Origin: Stylonectria norvegica
Lineage: Eukaryota > Ascomycota > Sordariomycetes > Hypocreales > Nectriaceae
Direction of reading: 5' to 3'
NCBI GenBank assembly: GCA_014621405.1
Contig: JAANBC010000012.1
Coordinates: forward strand, 62,001 to 126,000
Length of the DNA stretch: 64,000 bases
Part shown: positions 24,633-35,005 of the stretch, one piece after another
Numbering within the stretch: position 1 is the stretch's first letter
How the letters are laid out: each line of letters opens with the position of its first letter
The notes under the pieces: generated by a model
Told to the model about the DNA's origin: nothing
Database searches by the model: none
The model's input: only the letters and a program-made list of their open reading frames with translations
Made by a program: the position numbers and the translations under genes

Positions 24633-26746
24633 ATGAAACTCTTTGAAACCGTGAAATCAGATCTCCGCAACGATGTTACGTGGAACCGAGTTGCTCGCCT
24701 GAGTCTCTCTGGTGCTAAGGCCCTTCCTGCTGGTTCAGCTCAATATGCCGTTGAGAAGTTTCCCATCATAGGATGGCTTCCGAAATACAACGCACGATGG
24801 ATTCTCAACGATGTGATAGCCGGCTTGACGATCGGCCTCATGCTTATTCCTCAAGGCCTCTCATATGCCAAGATTGCTGAGATTCCGGTTGAGTACGGAC
24901 TTATGTCCAGTTGGCTACCAGCCGTCCTTTACACTTTCATGGGAACTTCTAAAGGTACAGTAAATCAGTTAGGCATCAATGAACGTACTGGAGATCAAGG
25001 CTAACCAGAGTGTTTTCATCAGACTTGTCAACTGGACCAACATCACTTATCGGTTTACTGACATCCGAAAACGTACACGCTCTCCAAGATCGATGGACTC
25101 CTTCCGAGATTGCCTCAGCAACAGCCATGATGATGGGGATATACGGAATGATCATGGGATTCCTCAAGCTCGGCTTCTTACTGGAGTTTATCTCTTTGCC
25201 CATCCTCAACGGCTTCATCACTGCAATCGCCATTACGATCATCCTCAACCAGATGGACTCTCTCTTGGGCGAACCCAACGTTGGTGACGGCACGGCTACT
25301 CAGATTCACGATATTTTCGATCAGTTACCGGACGCAAATGGCTGGGCATGCCTCATAGGCTTCACTGGTATCCTCTTTCTGACAGTCCTGGACAAGTCGG
25401 GCGCGAGATGGGGAAAGAAGTACAAGATTGTGTGGCTTCTGTCCATCACCAGGGCCTTCCTGACCCTCGTTCTATTCACTGGTGTGAGCTACGCAGTCAA
25501 CAAGAACCGTGGCTCGGATAATTACCTTTTCGATGTTGTCAAGGTTCATGCCAATGGCCAAGAAGCACCAAAAATGCCCAGAAGCGATCTCATCCCCGAG
25601 GTAGCAGGTCGCAGCATTGCTGTCTTCATCGGCGCAGCTATTGAGCATACTGCAATTGCCCGGGCATTTGCAGTCAAGAACGGCTACACGACGGATCAGA
25701 GTCAGGAACTCTGTTACTTTGGCATTACCAACTTCTTCAACAGTTTCTTCCATGCCATGGGAGTCGGAGGTGCCATGTCTCGAACGGCCGTCAATTCCGC
25801 TTGCAACGTCAAATCGCCTCTCTCTGGTGTTGTCACAATGGCTGTCGTTCTCGTCTGTGTGTATGAACTAGTTGGCACACTTTACTGGATTCCAAAGGCT
25901 ACTCTAGCCGCCATCATCATATGTGCTGTTTGGGGGTTGCTATCCTCACCAGCGACCTTCTACAGGTACTGGAAAACGTCTCTCGCCGACTTCATCTCCT
26001 CCATGCTGGCACTTTGGGTTACTCTATTTGTCTCTAGTGAGGTGGGCATTGGATGTGCCGTCGGGTTTAACATTGTTTACGTTCTTCTTCGACAAGTGTT
26101 CACCCGCCTATCCTCGACAGGGGGAGGTCGTGAGACTACGTCTGAGCTCGCCATCTCTCTAGATGCAGGCCGCTCAGAGCCATTTTATCTACCGCCAGAT
26201 GTGCGCGTCTTTCGGTTCAACGAGTCACTATTCTTCCCCAATGCCTACTCGAATTTGTCCAGGGCAATGGATGATGTTCAAACATATCATGCGCCAGTTT
26301 ACAATGGTAGCCATGGCGCAGAAAAAGAACGGAACTGGTCGGTTGTTAGTGAACAGCGAGTCATACGACTAAGAAAGAAGGCTGGAATCCAAGATCCGAC
26401 TCTGCTACCACCAATTGATGTTATTATCCTCGACTTCGGAAGAGTCAACCACATCGATGGTACTGCAGTCACTCATCTCAGAAGCTTCTTTACCAGTGTC
26501 GAAAAATACGGAGGCCAGCACGTCGATATTCGTTTCGTGGGCATGTCTCCCTATGTTCGTCAACGCTTTGAAAGATCGCAATGGCAAATATTCGAGTTCG
26601 GCGTTGACTCAGATGATTCGGGCGAGGCCGACATGACGTTGCTTTACCCGGATGTCGCGAGTGCGGTTAGGGCTCCTCGACGACGTGACTCTACTGTAAG
26701 CGATATGAAACCCAACGCAATGTACCTCGAGAAGGCGGAAGTTTAG
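24633..26746 (+). CDS. Sulfate permease, SulP family with STAS domain
   Basis: A proton-coupled sulfate transporter of the plasma membrane. Exons 24633-24954 and 25023-26746 give 681 residues; the 68-bp intron has donor AAAG|GTACAG and acceptor ATCAG|AC. The join restores the family element TSKDLSTGPTSLIGLL. The SulP signature is present in GLMLIPQGLSYAKIAEIPVEYGL (helices 1-2) and HAMGVGGAMSRTAVNSACNVKS. A C-terminal STAS domain starts around residue 560 with DVIILDFGRVNHIDGTAVTHL. The protein is shorter than typical fungal CYS-13/CYS-14 (about 780-820 residues), mostly because its N- and C-tails are short. Neighbouring genes do not suggest a dedicated sulfur cluster. Confidence 0.93.
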
Positions 26747-27157
26747 TCTTTGTGTATCCCTACTGCTTATTCTCCTGGCAAAATTCGGAGTAATCTGTTT
26801 CTTTTATGATGTGGAGATTGGAAGAGTCATGATGACTCGATATGGTCCAACTGTTTGGACAAGGGAGGAAAGACCATCGGCAGAATAGTGCTCAGACTGT
26901 TTTCTTGGAGTTTATAACAATTCTGCATCATTCCATCGTATCTTAATTAATTACCTGTATATTTGAAACTTCCGATTAATGCATTACTTTCCCCATTCCA
27001 ATAGTACCATGAGGACCGACTTGTTCGAAGACTCTCAACATTATGCGTTCTACAGTTCTGCATGGAACCAGAAGTATCTTTTCTAGGTAAGATTGGAAAT
27101 CCCCGAGAGACAAAGCCGGCTAGCTTTACAACTTCTGACAACTTCCTTCTACAACCG
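26747..27157. other. Convergent 3' spacer
   Basis: About 410 bp between the stop codons of the sulfate permease and the Zn2Cys6 regulator. No gene or repeat was seen. It marks the left edge of the proposed aldonate cluster. Confidence 0.5.
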
Positions 27158-29826
27158 TTATATACTCGTTGAACCTAGATCCCAACTTTCCATCGGATTA
27201 TCAGACAAGACAGCTTCCCAGCCAAAGCCGCCAATACCTGATGTTACCTACGAAAAACGGTTAGCAAGACCTTAGTACAAGCGCCGAAATTCTTCCCCAG
27301 GAGTAACTTACCATGGAGTCAAACTGGCCCCAACCTGTCATGTGCGCTACAGAGCTACTCGGGCTAGCTTCAACCTGCGGGGCAACATGATCTCCTGTGA
27401 AATTTTGAACAGAGTCTATGAGGCTATCCATTGCATTGCGACCGATTCCTAACTCAGACACCTCGGTTTGTTGCATCTGAGAGAAGACATTGTTTCCATC
27501 TCTTACTCCCGGAGCGTTCTGTTGATCATTCAGATCTTCTTCTGGGAAAAGTTCTCGCAAGGCGGGCTTGTGACGAAGCATTTCGAGGCGAAGTTCCCGT
27601 AGGACCACTCCGTAACGCTCGGGAAGGGAGCCAGGCCGCGCACGGGTTGATATTTGCGTTTGGCAACGGGAAGCTGCGTGTAACGTCTTTAGGTGCTCAT
27701 CGGTCCGGCATTGAATGGCATGTACGTAGATGATTACCACAGCGCAAAAGGCGAAGTAATGGGTGAACTGTTATCAAAGCCTCAGAGTCAGTATACCGCT
27801 CCGTTCACGTGCGGGAGTTCAGGCGTCTTACCCAAAAGGCATTGTACAACTGTCCTCCTGCACTAATATCATCGACGAGCTGTACAATCTGCATAGCCGC
27901 ATCTAAACAAAGCTGTACATTCCGAGCAATATCAGCCGCGTTTGCAGATCTTGCGTTCCGGTGTAAACTGAAGTTGGTCAAGTTCGCGAAGCTGTTTAAA
28001 AGAAAGGGGCGATGCAGCAAAATCTGGGCATGCCAGAAAGCGAGGTTCAAAACATTGCGCTGGCGCAGAAATATGGGTAGAAACAGGGCGGAATCGTAGT
28101 TCGTCGTGTCCAGAAGGTACTTTATGCCTACTCGCCACTCGTCGAGGTCTGTGGAATACGAAGCTGCTAGCTTGAGCTGGCTCTCGGTAGACCGCGGTCG
28201 GATGCCGTAAAAGTCCTTGAGGATATTGGCTACAATTCGAGAAAGCCTGGTCGTGTTAAATACGTTCCATAGTCACAGAGTGATGCGTACTTGAAGTGCG
28301 CTACTGATCCAGATATTATGGATTGGTAACCGGAACCAGAAAGATCCAGACTTCGCCTTTGTATTCGCGAATCGTTGATAGGCATTGGCAATTCCTAGTA
28401 AGAAGTTGAAGTTTATCCCGATAACGGTAACAAGTTGGCTTTAACATACCTGGTCAATATCGTCATCATGGAATGTCCTCGGCCGGCCAAGTGCAGCGCT
28501 TAGATATGTGTCCAGATTATACATGCACCAGAACGTTCGTTTTCGACACTCGAGTTCAACATAGTCGACAGAGTTATTTGCCTCGCCAAACCTCCGGCGA
28601 TGAATGCCCAAGGCCAAGGCTAAGTGTGCCGTCGTTCCGAACAGAGTCCACGTATGATTGAGCCGCGAGTGGGATAGTAGGTAGAAGCATTGGGCCAATC
28701 TTGCTTGCACACTAGTCAATCGGATTGTGCCCTTTTCTCCAGAAAGCTGGTTCTCTGCTGCAGAGAAGAATATTGCGCTTGATCGGTTTTTTTAGCGAGG
28801 CAATCTTAGGGGCAAACGAAAGTAGGCTCACCTGGACTCTGGATCGTGAGTTCCAGTCAAACCGGTGGGATAATTCTTTGCATATGCTAAGACCATAAAT
28901 AGCAAAGCCTTACGACTCCTTGCAGTAGGTTTGTCTTTCATGGCCCCATTGGTCTCACAGAGCTCATCCAACCAACCTTGGACTGTTGGGCGATGGAGAA
29001 AACGGTGCGTTGCTGAAGCAAAGTCAAAATAACGGGCTAGGAGTTCGTTGGCCTCCTCCCTAGGTGGGAGGATCAGCACAGAAGTATCGGATTCAGGTAA
29101 AGGCAGGTCCCCAAACGTGAAAATTGAGCTGTCGGAGGAGAGTGATGATTGCTGTTGAAGCCTTCTCTGGATGCGTAGCAGGAGGGAGGCTCCTGATGCC
29201 GGCCCGACATAGTGGCCTTGCTGGTCAATCTGCGCTGGCTCGGGTGAGTTCCGTGACGATTGAGCTGAGACATCTTCTGGTATTGTGCGGGAATCTGGTG
29301 CTGTGACTCCCAGAAGACCGCAATGTAGCTCAGATTGCTCTTCATGTTGACTAGGCATACACTGCTGCTCAACTGATACGGGGCTTGGAAGGTCAATACG
29401 GGGGACACGACTGTTCGACTGCTCTAGTGCAATCTCCTGGCTGTGGTTTATCTCGACGGCAGGGGAGTACGCGGTACCAGTAGGATTCATATCAGTCTCT
29501 GCTGCTACTTCAATCGACGGTAGCCTTCCTCGTCGGTACGCTGCTGTGAAGGTGCATTGTAGGCCAACTTGTGAACAGTGAGAGCAGGGCCACTTGCCCG
29601 AGCATCTGGTCTTTCGTCTATAACGCACTGCATCAGTTTCTGTGATCTCTTTGACTTTATCTGTTGATACTTACGACTTGCAGCGATCACAAGCCCTACT
29701 CACCCGACTTCTTGAGTGATCCGCCCGGCGACGCTTGGCAGGGGGTCCGCCTGTCTCACAGCCTTCTCCGGCAGCAGCAGCGACTTCAATGGAGCCAGTT
29801 TCGTTATCGGAGTTTCGATCAGTCAT
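27158..29826 (-). CDS. Zn2Cys6 transcription factor at the edge of the aldonate cluster
   Basis: A nuclear binuclear-zinc-cluster regulator of 776 residues in seven exons: 29826-29675, 29617-28832, 28777-28450, 28394-28291, 28246-27832, 27767-27312 and 27247-27158. All introns are 44-64 bp and phases agree. The zinc cluster is split by intron 1: CDRCKS on the first exon, RKTRCSGKWPCSHCSQVGLQC on the second, giving CX2CX6CX5CX2CX6C. The middle fungal-specific transcription factor domain (Fungal_trans) is visible as YFDFASATHRFLHRPTVQGW and CRKRTFWCMYNLDTYLSAALGRP around residues 240-400. The gene lies 273 bp downstream of a CCG-N5-CGG-bearing spacer and next to the galactonate-dehydratase-like gene, so it is the prime candidate regulator of this cluster. 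Its target is inferred from position only. Confidence 0.92.
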
Positions 29827-29918
29827 TTTGCCGTGGGTCCTGCCTTACGTTGACTTGCCGGATGTGAAGAGTCCCTAAGATGCCCTTTAAACACATTTCC
29901 GAAGGAGAGGTGACATTT

Positions 29919-29929
29919 CCGGAACCCGG
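29919..29929. promoter_or_regulatory. CCG-N5-CGG element upstream of the Zn2Cys6 gene
   Basis: The sequence ccggaacccgg is an inverted CCG/CGG pair with five bases between, 93 bp upstream of the regulator's start codon. It has the same half-site spacing as the motif at 33019-33029 and 34784-34794. This could be an autoregulatory site. Confidence 0.35.
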
Positions 29930-30099
29930 AGGTCTACCCCGCGTTCTAACGGCAAGGCATTACTTACCCCTGCTTAGCATCATCATCTGATGCATCACGT
30001 TCAATCACTTGTTCTTTGGCAGTTGTGGATAATTGTCAAAGCGGTCTTTGAGTTAAGCGGATGTAACATCAATTACAAGGCCTTCATTTAGCTACCGAG

Positions 30100-31406
30100 T
30101 TACCACTCTCTCAGCTCCCCTCCCGGTCCGACAAATCCGGGGCTGACCCATGGCTCGGCATTGACACTCGCCCTTCGAACCAAGTCCTCGTCGATTTCAA
30201 TGCCTAGTCCAGGGCCAGTCATCATCTCTATGTATCCGTCCTTGACGTCCCAGATCTCCGGATTCTTGATGTAGCTGAGAAGATCGTAACCACCCACGTT
30301 GTAATGAATACCAAGACTCATCTCTTGAATGGCAAAGTTGGGTGTAGCCACATCCACTTGTAGATTCGCAGCTAGAGCAATCGGTCCCAAAGGGCAGTGT
30401 GGTGCAATTGGTACATCATATGCTTCAGCCATGGCAGCAATACGGCGGAGTTCCGAAATACCGCCTATGTGACAAATATCCGGCTGCAAGATATCGACAC
30501 ACGCCGCCTCGAGAAACGGCTTGAAGTCCCAACGGCTGTGCAGTCGTTCTCCGAGGGCGATCGGTGTCTTTGTTGACCGTGAGAGTTCCCGTATGCCCTC
30601 TATATGCTCTGAAAGCAAAGGCTCTTCAATGAACATAGGGCGGTATGGTTCCAGTAGCCCAGCAAGCTGCTTTGCCATGGGACGATGGACGCGCCCGTGG
30701 AAATCAACACCTGCATCCATGCCTGTAGACTTGACAATCTTGAGTCGGGCAACGCATTCATCTAATGCTGCAGGGCTATCAAGCCAGCCAAGATCCTCGG
30801 TTGCGTTCATCTTCACCGCCGTGAAGCCCTGGGATTTTCTAGCCAGCCTACAATGACGTCTTAGCAGTTTCAAGGGTGTTTCGCTTTTGGGGCACTCACG
30901 CTTGTGTCTCAATGTCGGATGGCCTGTCGCCGCCGATCCAAGCATAAACCTTGAGTTTGGTGCGCAGCTTCCCCCCCAACAGCTGATAGATTGGGACACC
31001 GAGTTTTCTAGCTATTCCAAGGTTATCATCCAGCTTTTTGGCATATATATAGCGTGGGTGCATTTACCTTTCAAATCCCACAGAGCAATATCCAAGCCAG
31101 CCAGCGCACTCATAAAGACGGGTCCACCTCTGTAGAAGGTCTTCCTCCATGACATCTGCCATATCTGCTCAATATCGCTAAGACCGTCAGAGGAAACTAA
31201 CCGGGATGCATACGCTAATTCAGTACTCACTCCGCTTCTAGTCCTGTGTATTGGTCGATCCAAGCGTCTAAGCAACCCTCCACAGCTTGAGTGTGGCCCT
31301 CCAGAGACGCCTCGCCCCATCCGACGTTGCCAGCATCATCTGTTAATTTGACAAATAACCAGCGAGGAGGTACTCGGAAGTACTCAATACTTGTAATCTT
31401 ACCCAT
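30100..31406 (-). CDS. D-galactonate dehydratase-like enzyme (enolase superfamily)
   Basis: A mandelate racemase/muconate lactonizing group enzyme whose layout closely follows bacterial D-galactonate dehydratase (DgoD): Mg-dependent loss of water from an aldonate to give a 2-keto-3-deoxy acid. Four exons, 31406-31231, 31177-31068, 31011-30900 and 30847-30100, give 381 residues, the length I recall for E. coli DgoD (382). The N-terminal cap reads VPPRWLFVKLTDDAGNVGWG and FYRGGPVFMSALAGLDIALW. Barrel residues are in place: GVDFHGRVHRPM (metal Asp and acid/base His), MFIEEPLL and ALGERLHSRW (metal Glu), APHCPLGPIALAA (second His) and QEMSLGIHYN. It sits among an aldolase, a reductase, an importer and regulators. 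Fungal L-galactonate dehydratases (GaaB/Lgd1) and rhamnonate dehydratases are alternatives but differ in the N-terminal start. D-galactonate as substrate is an inference from motif similarity recalled from memory. Confidence 0.88.
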
Positions 31407-31669
31407 TATCGACAAAGTAGTGGTGTGGGTGGTAGCTCAACCGGTAGCTTGATGTTCTTTGTGAAAGGGTTGAACCGCAGCATACATCAAGGCAGCAGGG
31501 TTTATTCTCTTGTACTAGATATTGAGAGATTATATTCGGACAAGCGGGAAGACGGATGAGGGCTTCTCGGCCAGTAATCTACTTGTTTCACATTTCCGAT
31601 GTTTATGGTGACTTTTCCGAGCTCCCTGTCAACACTCCACCATACACCTACCTTGCGACCGAGCTCCGG

Positions 31670-32819
31670 CTATGCGGCAACCTTGAGCTGCCTCTGCTTC
31701 TCAATCCAGTCGCGAACTCCATTTCGAAGTGTATGTTCGTCATGCTCCTCAAAAATGTTCACCCCAAGACGGATGGGGAAGTTGTATCGGTGCTTCCGAT
31801 CCAACGCTGCAATCTTGTCGAATGCATCCTGCGGCAGCTCGAAATCTTCAAAGTTCTTCGCAATCCTTTCTGGCGTAACAGATTTGGGAAGCACCACTGT
31901 GCCGCGTTGAACTGCCCACTGAACCAATACTTGTGCAGATTGTTTGCCCAGAGCTTTAGCAATTTCTACGACCGTGGGGTCGTCAACCCCGCGAGGGAGG
32001 TTGTAGATGTTGTTCCCAAGCGGGCTGTAGGCTTCTATAACTATGTCCTTCAGAATCAAGGTCAGCGTACGTGGGGAGGTTGAATAGTATTCTTGAAAAG
32101 TACCTGTGATTTTAGCCAGTCCAACAATTCTGGCTGTTGAAGGTATGGATGCGCCTCGATCTGGTTCACGGCGGGCTTAATCTCCGCTCTACCCCGGTGT
32201 TATTGACGGTCGCAACAGTGGGAAGACGATATGCAACCTACTTTGCCAACAACTCCTCAACCTTCTTCCTTGTGAAGTTGCTAACACCAATCGTACGGAT
32301 CTTGCCCTTTTTGACCAAGGCCTCCATCGCTTTCCATGTTTCCAGGGTAGGGATATCAATGACATGTATGGCCTCGGTCGCGGGATTGACGGGAAACCTT
32401 TCGTCCTGGCTGCTGGGCTTCTCAAACGCGACCGGCCAATGGATCAGATACAAGTCCACATAGTCGGTTTCGAGGTCTTCTAGCGTGCGATCCAAAGCAA
32501 TCTCGACGTCATCCTTGGCATGGTGAGTATTCCACAATTTTGATGTAATGAAGATTTCAGATCGTGGCACGCCTGAGGCGCGAATTCCCTCGCCCACCTC
32601 TGCTTCGTTTCCGTACACAGCAGCAGCGTCGATATGTCGGTAACCAACGTCTAAAGCTATTTTGACGGCTTTGGCTACTTCATTTGGCCCAGATTGCTTA
32701 AGTTGTTAGTGTCGAAACTACTTGCTGTTTGTACCTGTCTCATAGCTCACCCACGTCCCCAGCCCAACGACTGGAATCTCATATCCCGAGTTGAGCTTAA
32801 TTGTACGCTTGGATGACAT
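31670..32819 (-). CDS. Aldo-keto reductase (glycerol dehydrogenase/GLD-like)
   Basis: An NADPH-dependent aldo-keto reductase barrel of 328 residues in four exons: 32819-32751, 32696-32242, 32188-32104 and 32047-31670. Introns are 54, 53 and 56 bp with consistent phases. The catalytic tetrad is visible: Asp in GYRHIDAAAVYG with its Tyr, Lys in IFITSKLWNTHH and His in DLYLIHWPVAF. The cofactor region has KSVTPERIAKNF. It resembles fungal glycerol dehydrogenase/glyceraldehyde reductases. In this cluster the most economical role is reducing glyceraldehyde, released by the aldolase, to glycerol, as GaaD does in galacturonate breakdown. A sugar or uronate reductase role upstream of the dehydratase is also possible. 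It is divergent from the aldolase gene, sharing 323 bp of promoter. Confidence 0.9.
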
Positions 32820-33142
32820 TTTGAGGTTTCGGTTTCGGTCTCGTGTTGAGTATTGGTTGTTGTGATTCGTTCGAAGCTGATATACTTCAAGTAGAATATC
32901 TTCTAAGCGCAAACGTGCCGGTCATTTTATGCTCCTGCACACGCCGGAAAATACTATGGCGATATTTCAGCTTCGGCAGTTTTCCGACCCGGGGATCCAC
33001 AATCCCGCATCGTCAGCTCCGAAGTGCGGGGCTTCACGGCATCGGCCGGCAACTCGTGAGTAGAAAAGGGACAGCACACACTATGATCATGTTAGACAAT
33101 TCAATTTATCGACGAGATTGAGCTATAAGCCAGGTCGCTACG
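32820..33142. promoter_or_regulatory. Divergent promoter, reductase and aldolase genes
   Basis: The 323 bp between two divergent start codons is dense in CGG/CCG triplets: ccgacccgg at 32984-32992 (CCG-N3-CGG) and tccgaagtgcgggg at 33018-33031 (CCG-N5-CGG inside). The latter recurs exactly, inverted, upstream of the importer. The arrangement suggests joint control of both enzymes by a Zn2Cys6 factor. Confidence 0.55.
33018..33031 (+). promoter_or_regulatory. 14-bp cluster motif TCCGAAGTGCGGGG, copy A
   Basis: The motif has an inverted CCG/CGG pair with a 5-bp spacer at its core. An exact copy in opposite orientation is at 34782-34795, and the 10-base core CGCACTTCGG recurs at 34265-34274. 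All lie in spacers of the proposed cluster. Zn2Cys6 binding is inferred. Confidence 0.5.
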
Positions 33143-34231
33143 ATGTCCGCACCCGTCCCGCCCGATGGCATCTTTGTTCCATCCCCAACTTTCTTCGTAT
33201 CACGTTCCGCATCAACTAATAGCATTCAACCTCCGGTAGACGTTGCAGCTCAAATAACGCACAGTGTCCATCTCGCCAAAAGTGGTATCACTGGACTGGT
33301 TCTCCTTGGTTCAACTGGCGAAGCGATCCATCTCTCTAGACAAGAGCGATATGACTTACTTGACGGCGTCCGCAAAGGCCTTGACCAGGCTGGGTTCCCG
33401 AACTACCCTATCATGGCCGGTGTTCTTGTTAATAACTTGGAAGACGTAATCGAATGGCTCCAAGACGCTCACAAAGCTGGCGCTCAATGGGGCTTGGTGC
33501 TAGCACCTGGATACTTTGGAACTGCTGTCGGCCAAGAAGGGATCGTCCAGTGGTACACTACGGTTGCTGATAAGAGTCCCATTCCGATTCTTGTGTGAGT
33601 ATTCGTAGACTTTGCGAGAGAAGAAGCAAATGGTTTCTAACAATTGCCCAGCTACAACTATCCAGGAGTCACAAACAACCTTTTCGTGGCACCCAGCACT
33701 TACGCAACACTTGCAGCACACCGAAATATTGTGGGCTGTAAGATGTAAGTGCACGGATTCAGCAAATCGAATTCAAATCGAACTAACATACTCAGGTCAC
33801 ACGGAAACGTATCGCATCATGTGCAAGTTTCCTTACACCCGAAAATTGATCACGCCAACTTTCGTCTATACTCTGGCTTTGGACAACAATTGGGTCCAAT
33901 CACACTGTTTGGTGCAGCTGGGGCTATCGATGGTCTCGGTGCCATATATCCCAAGACGGTCACGAACTTGTTCAAGCTAGTTTCAAAAAGGCCTGTGCAG
34001 GACAGGGACGTTCTCGAGGCCCAGAAACTTCAATGGATTGTCTCTTCGGCAGAAGAGTATATCGGGAAGAATGGTATTCTCGGCATACGCGAAGGCATAT
34101 TTCGGGTGCTGGGAATAGGCAATTTGGATGGCGGACGACTTCCCCTTTCTGGGCAACTGAACGAACGAGAATGGGACAATTGGGCTGATATTACGGGAAA
34201 GATGCAAGCGATAGAAAATGGTTTGCAGTGA
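33143..34231 (+). CDS. DHDPS-family aldolase, probable 2-keto-3-deoxy-aldonate aldolase
   Basis: A class I aldolase of the dihydrodipicolinate synthase/N-acetylneuraminate lyase family, 326 residues, exons 33143-33594, 33652-33744 and 33796-34231 (introns 57 and 51 bp). The oxyacid loop GLVLLGSTGEAIHLS is at about residue 55. The active Tyr follows in VYNYPGVTN at the first exon join, and the Schiff-base Lys lies in NIVGCKMSHGN across the second join. Fungal relatives include GaaC, which splits 2-keto-3-deoxy-L-galactonate to pyruvate and glyceraldehyde. Next to a galactonate-dehydratase-like gene the likely substrate is the matching 2-keto-3-deoxy acid. A role in lysine synthesis is excluded on general grounds, since fungi make lysine through aminoadipate. 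A 4-hydroxyproline/HOGA-type activity remains a possible alternative. Confidence 0.9.
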
Positions 34232-35005
34232 TAATTCATGACCTTTTTTGCATTTCAAACTTTGCGCACTTCGGCAGCTGAATATCCATTGAGTCTGTGT
34301 TTGGAAAATCTCTTGACCAATTTCACCTTTAATCTCAATATCTTCAACAGTTCTTTACATGATTTTCATACTTCAATCCTTTTCTCGACTTTTTATAAGT
34401 CTGAGACACCCAATTGGATTAGAGAAAGAAACCAATATCTAATTGCGCTTCATATGAATGCTCGCAACGCAGTGTTGCGAGATGGAGCAAACTTGACGGA
34501 TCTCATTCTACACTCACTTTGTTAGGTATATCCATGTGTAGTATCAAATTGTACTTGGCCACATGCGATCTCGGCTAAGACGACATACGTACCGGAGTTC
34601 CGTGCAAGACTGTCAGCTTCCCGGTGCCGCTTCCTCCGCGGAGTTGCGTTGTAGTAAGACCTCCCTCATTATCCGAGAGAATAATCCATACCCGAATTAA
34701 ACTGTGACTCAGGCTGAAGCTTTTCCGAGAGCTTGCAAGAGCCGACGGAGCTATCAATTGTCAAGATCCATGTTCCCTGTCCCCCGCACTTCGGAAAACC
34801 CACCGCCCCGTTTCCCCATGGGGTCGGGAAGTAAGGGGGCTTGGTAGCTTGGCTATTGCATAAAACTATAGAACTCAGATGATATTGGGCAAAAGATCCA
34901 GAGAGATATCATCGGCAAGCCTGAGTCTCTACTTGTAGGCTTTGAATATCTGGCTCCTGTACTCCGCGTCTACTCTTTACTGCCCAGATCAATCTCATCG
35001 AAATA
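34232..35005. promoter_or_regulatory. Importer promoter with cluster motif copies
   Basis: About 770 bp upstream of the ACS-family importer. It contains the core CGCACTTCGG at 34265-34274, an inverted CGG-N4-CCG at 34593-34602, a perfect palindrome ctccgcggag at 34634-34643 and the full 14-mer at 34782-34795. No open frame of coding character is present. The motif density fits strong, inducible control. Confidence 0.5.
34782..34795 (-). promoter_or_regulatory. 14-bp cluster motif, copy B (inverted)
   Basis: Reads ccccgcacttcgga on the plus strand, the exact reverse complement of 33018-33031. It lies about 210 bp upstream of the importer's start codon at 35006. Confidence 0.5.

Noticed and set aside
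30100..34231. Reading the dehydratase-aldolase pair as the known fungal galacturonate (Gaa) or rhamnose (LRA) cluster
   Set aside because: The dehydratase start and active-site context resemble DgoD more than GaaB or rhamnonate dehydratase as I recall them, and neither a lactonase nor an SDR rhamnose dehydrogenase is present. Without a search this rejection is provisional.
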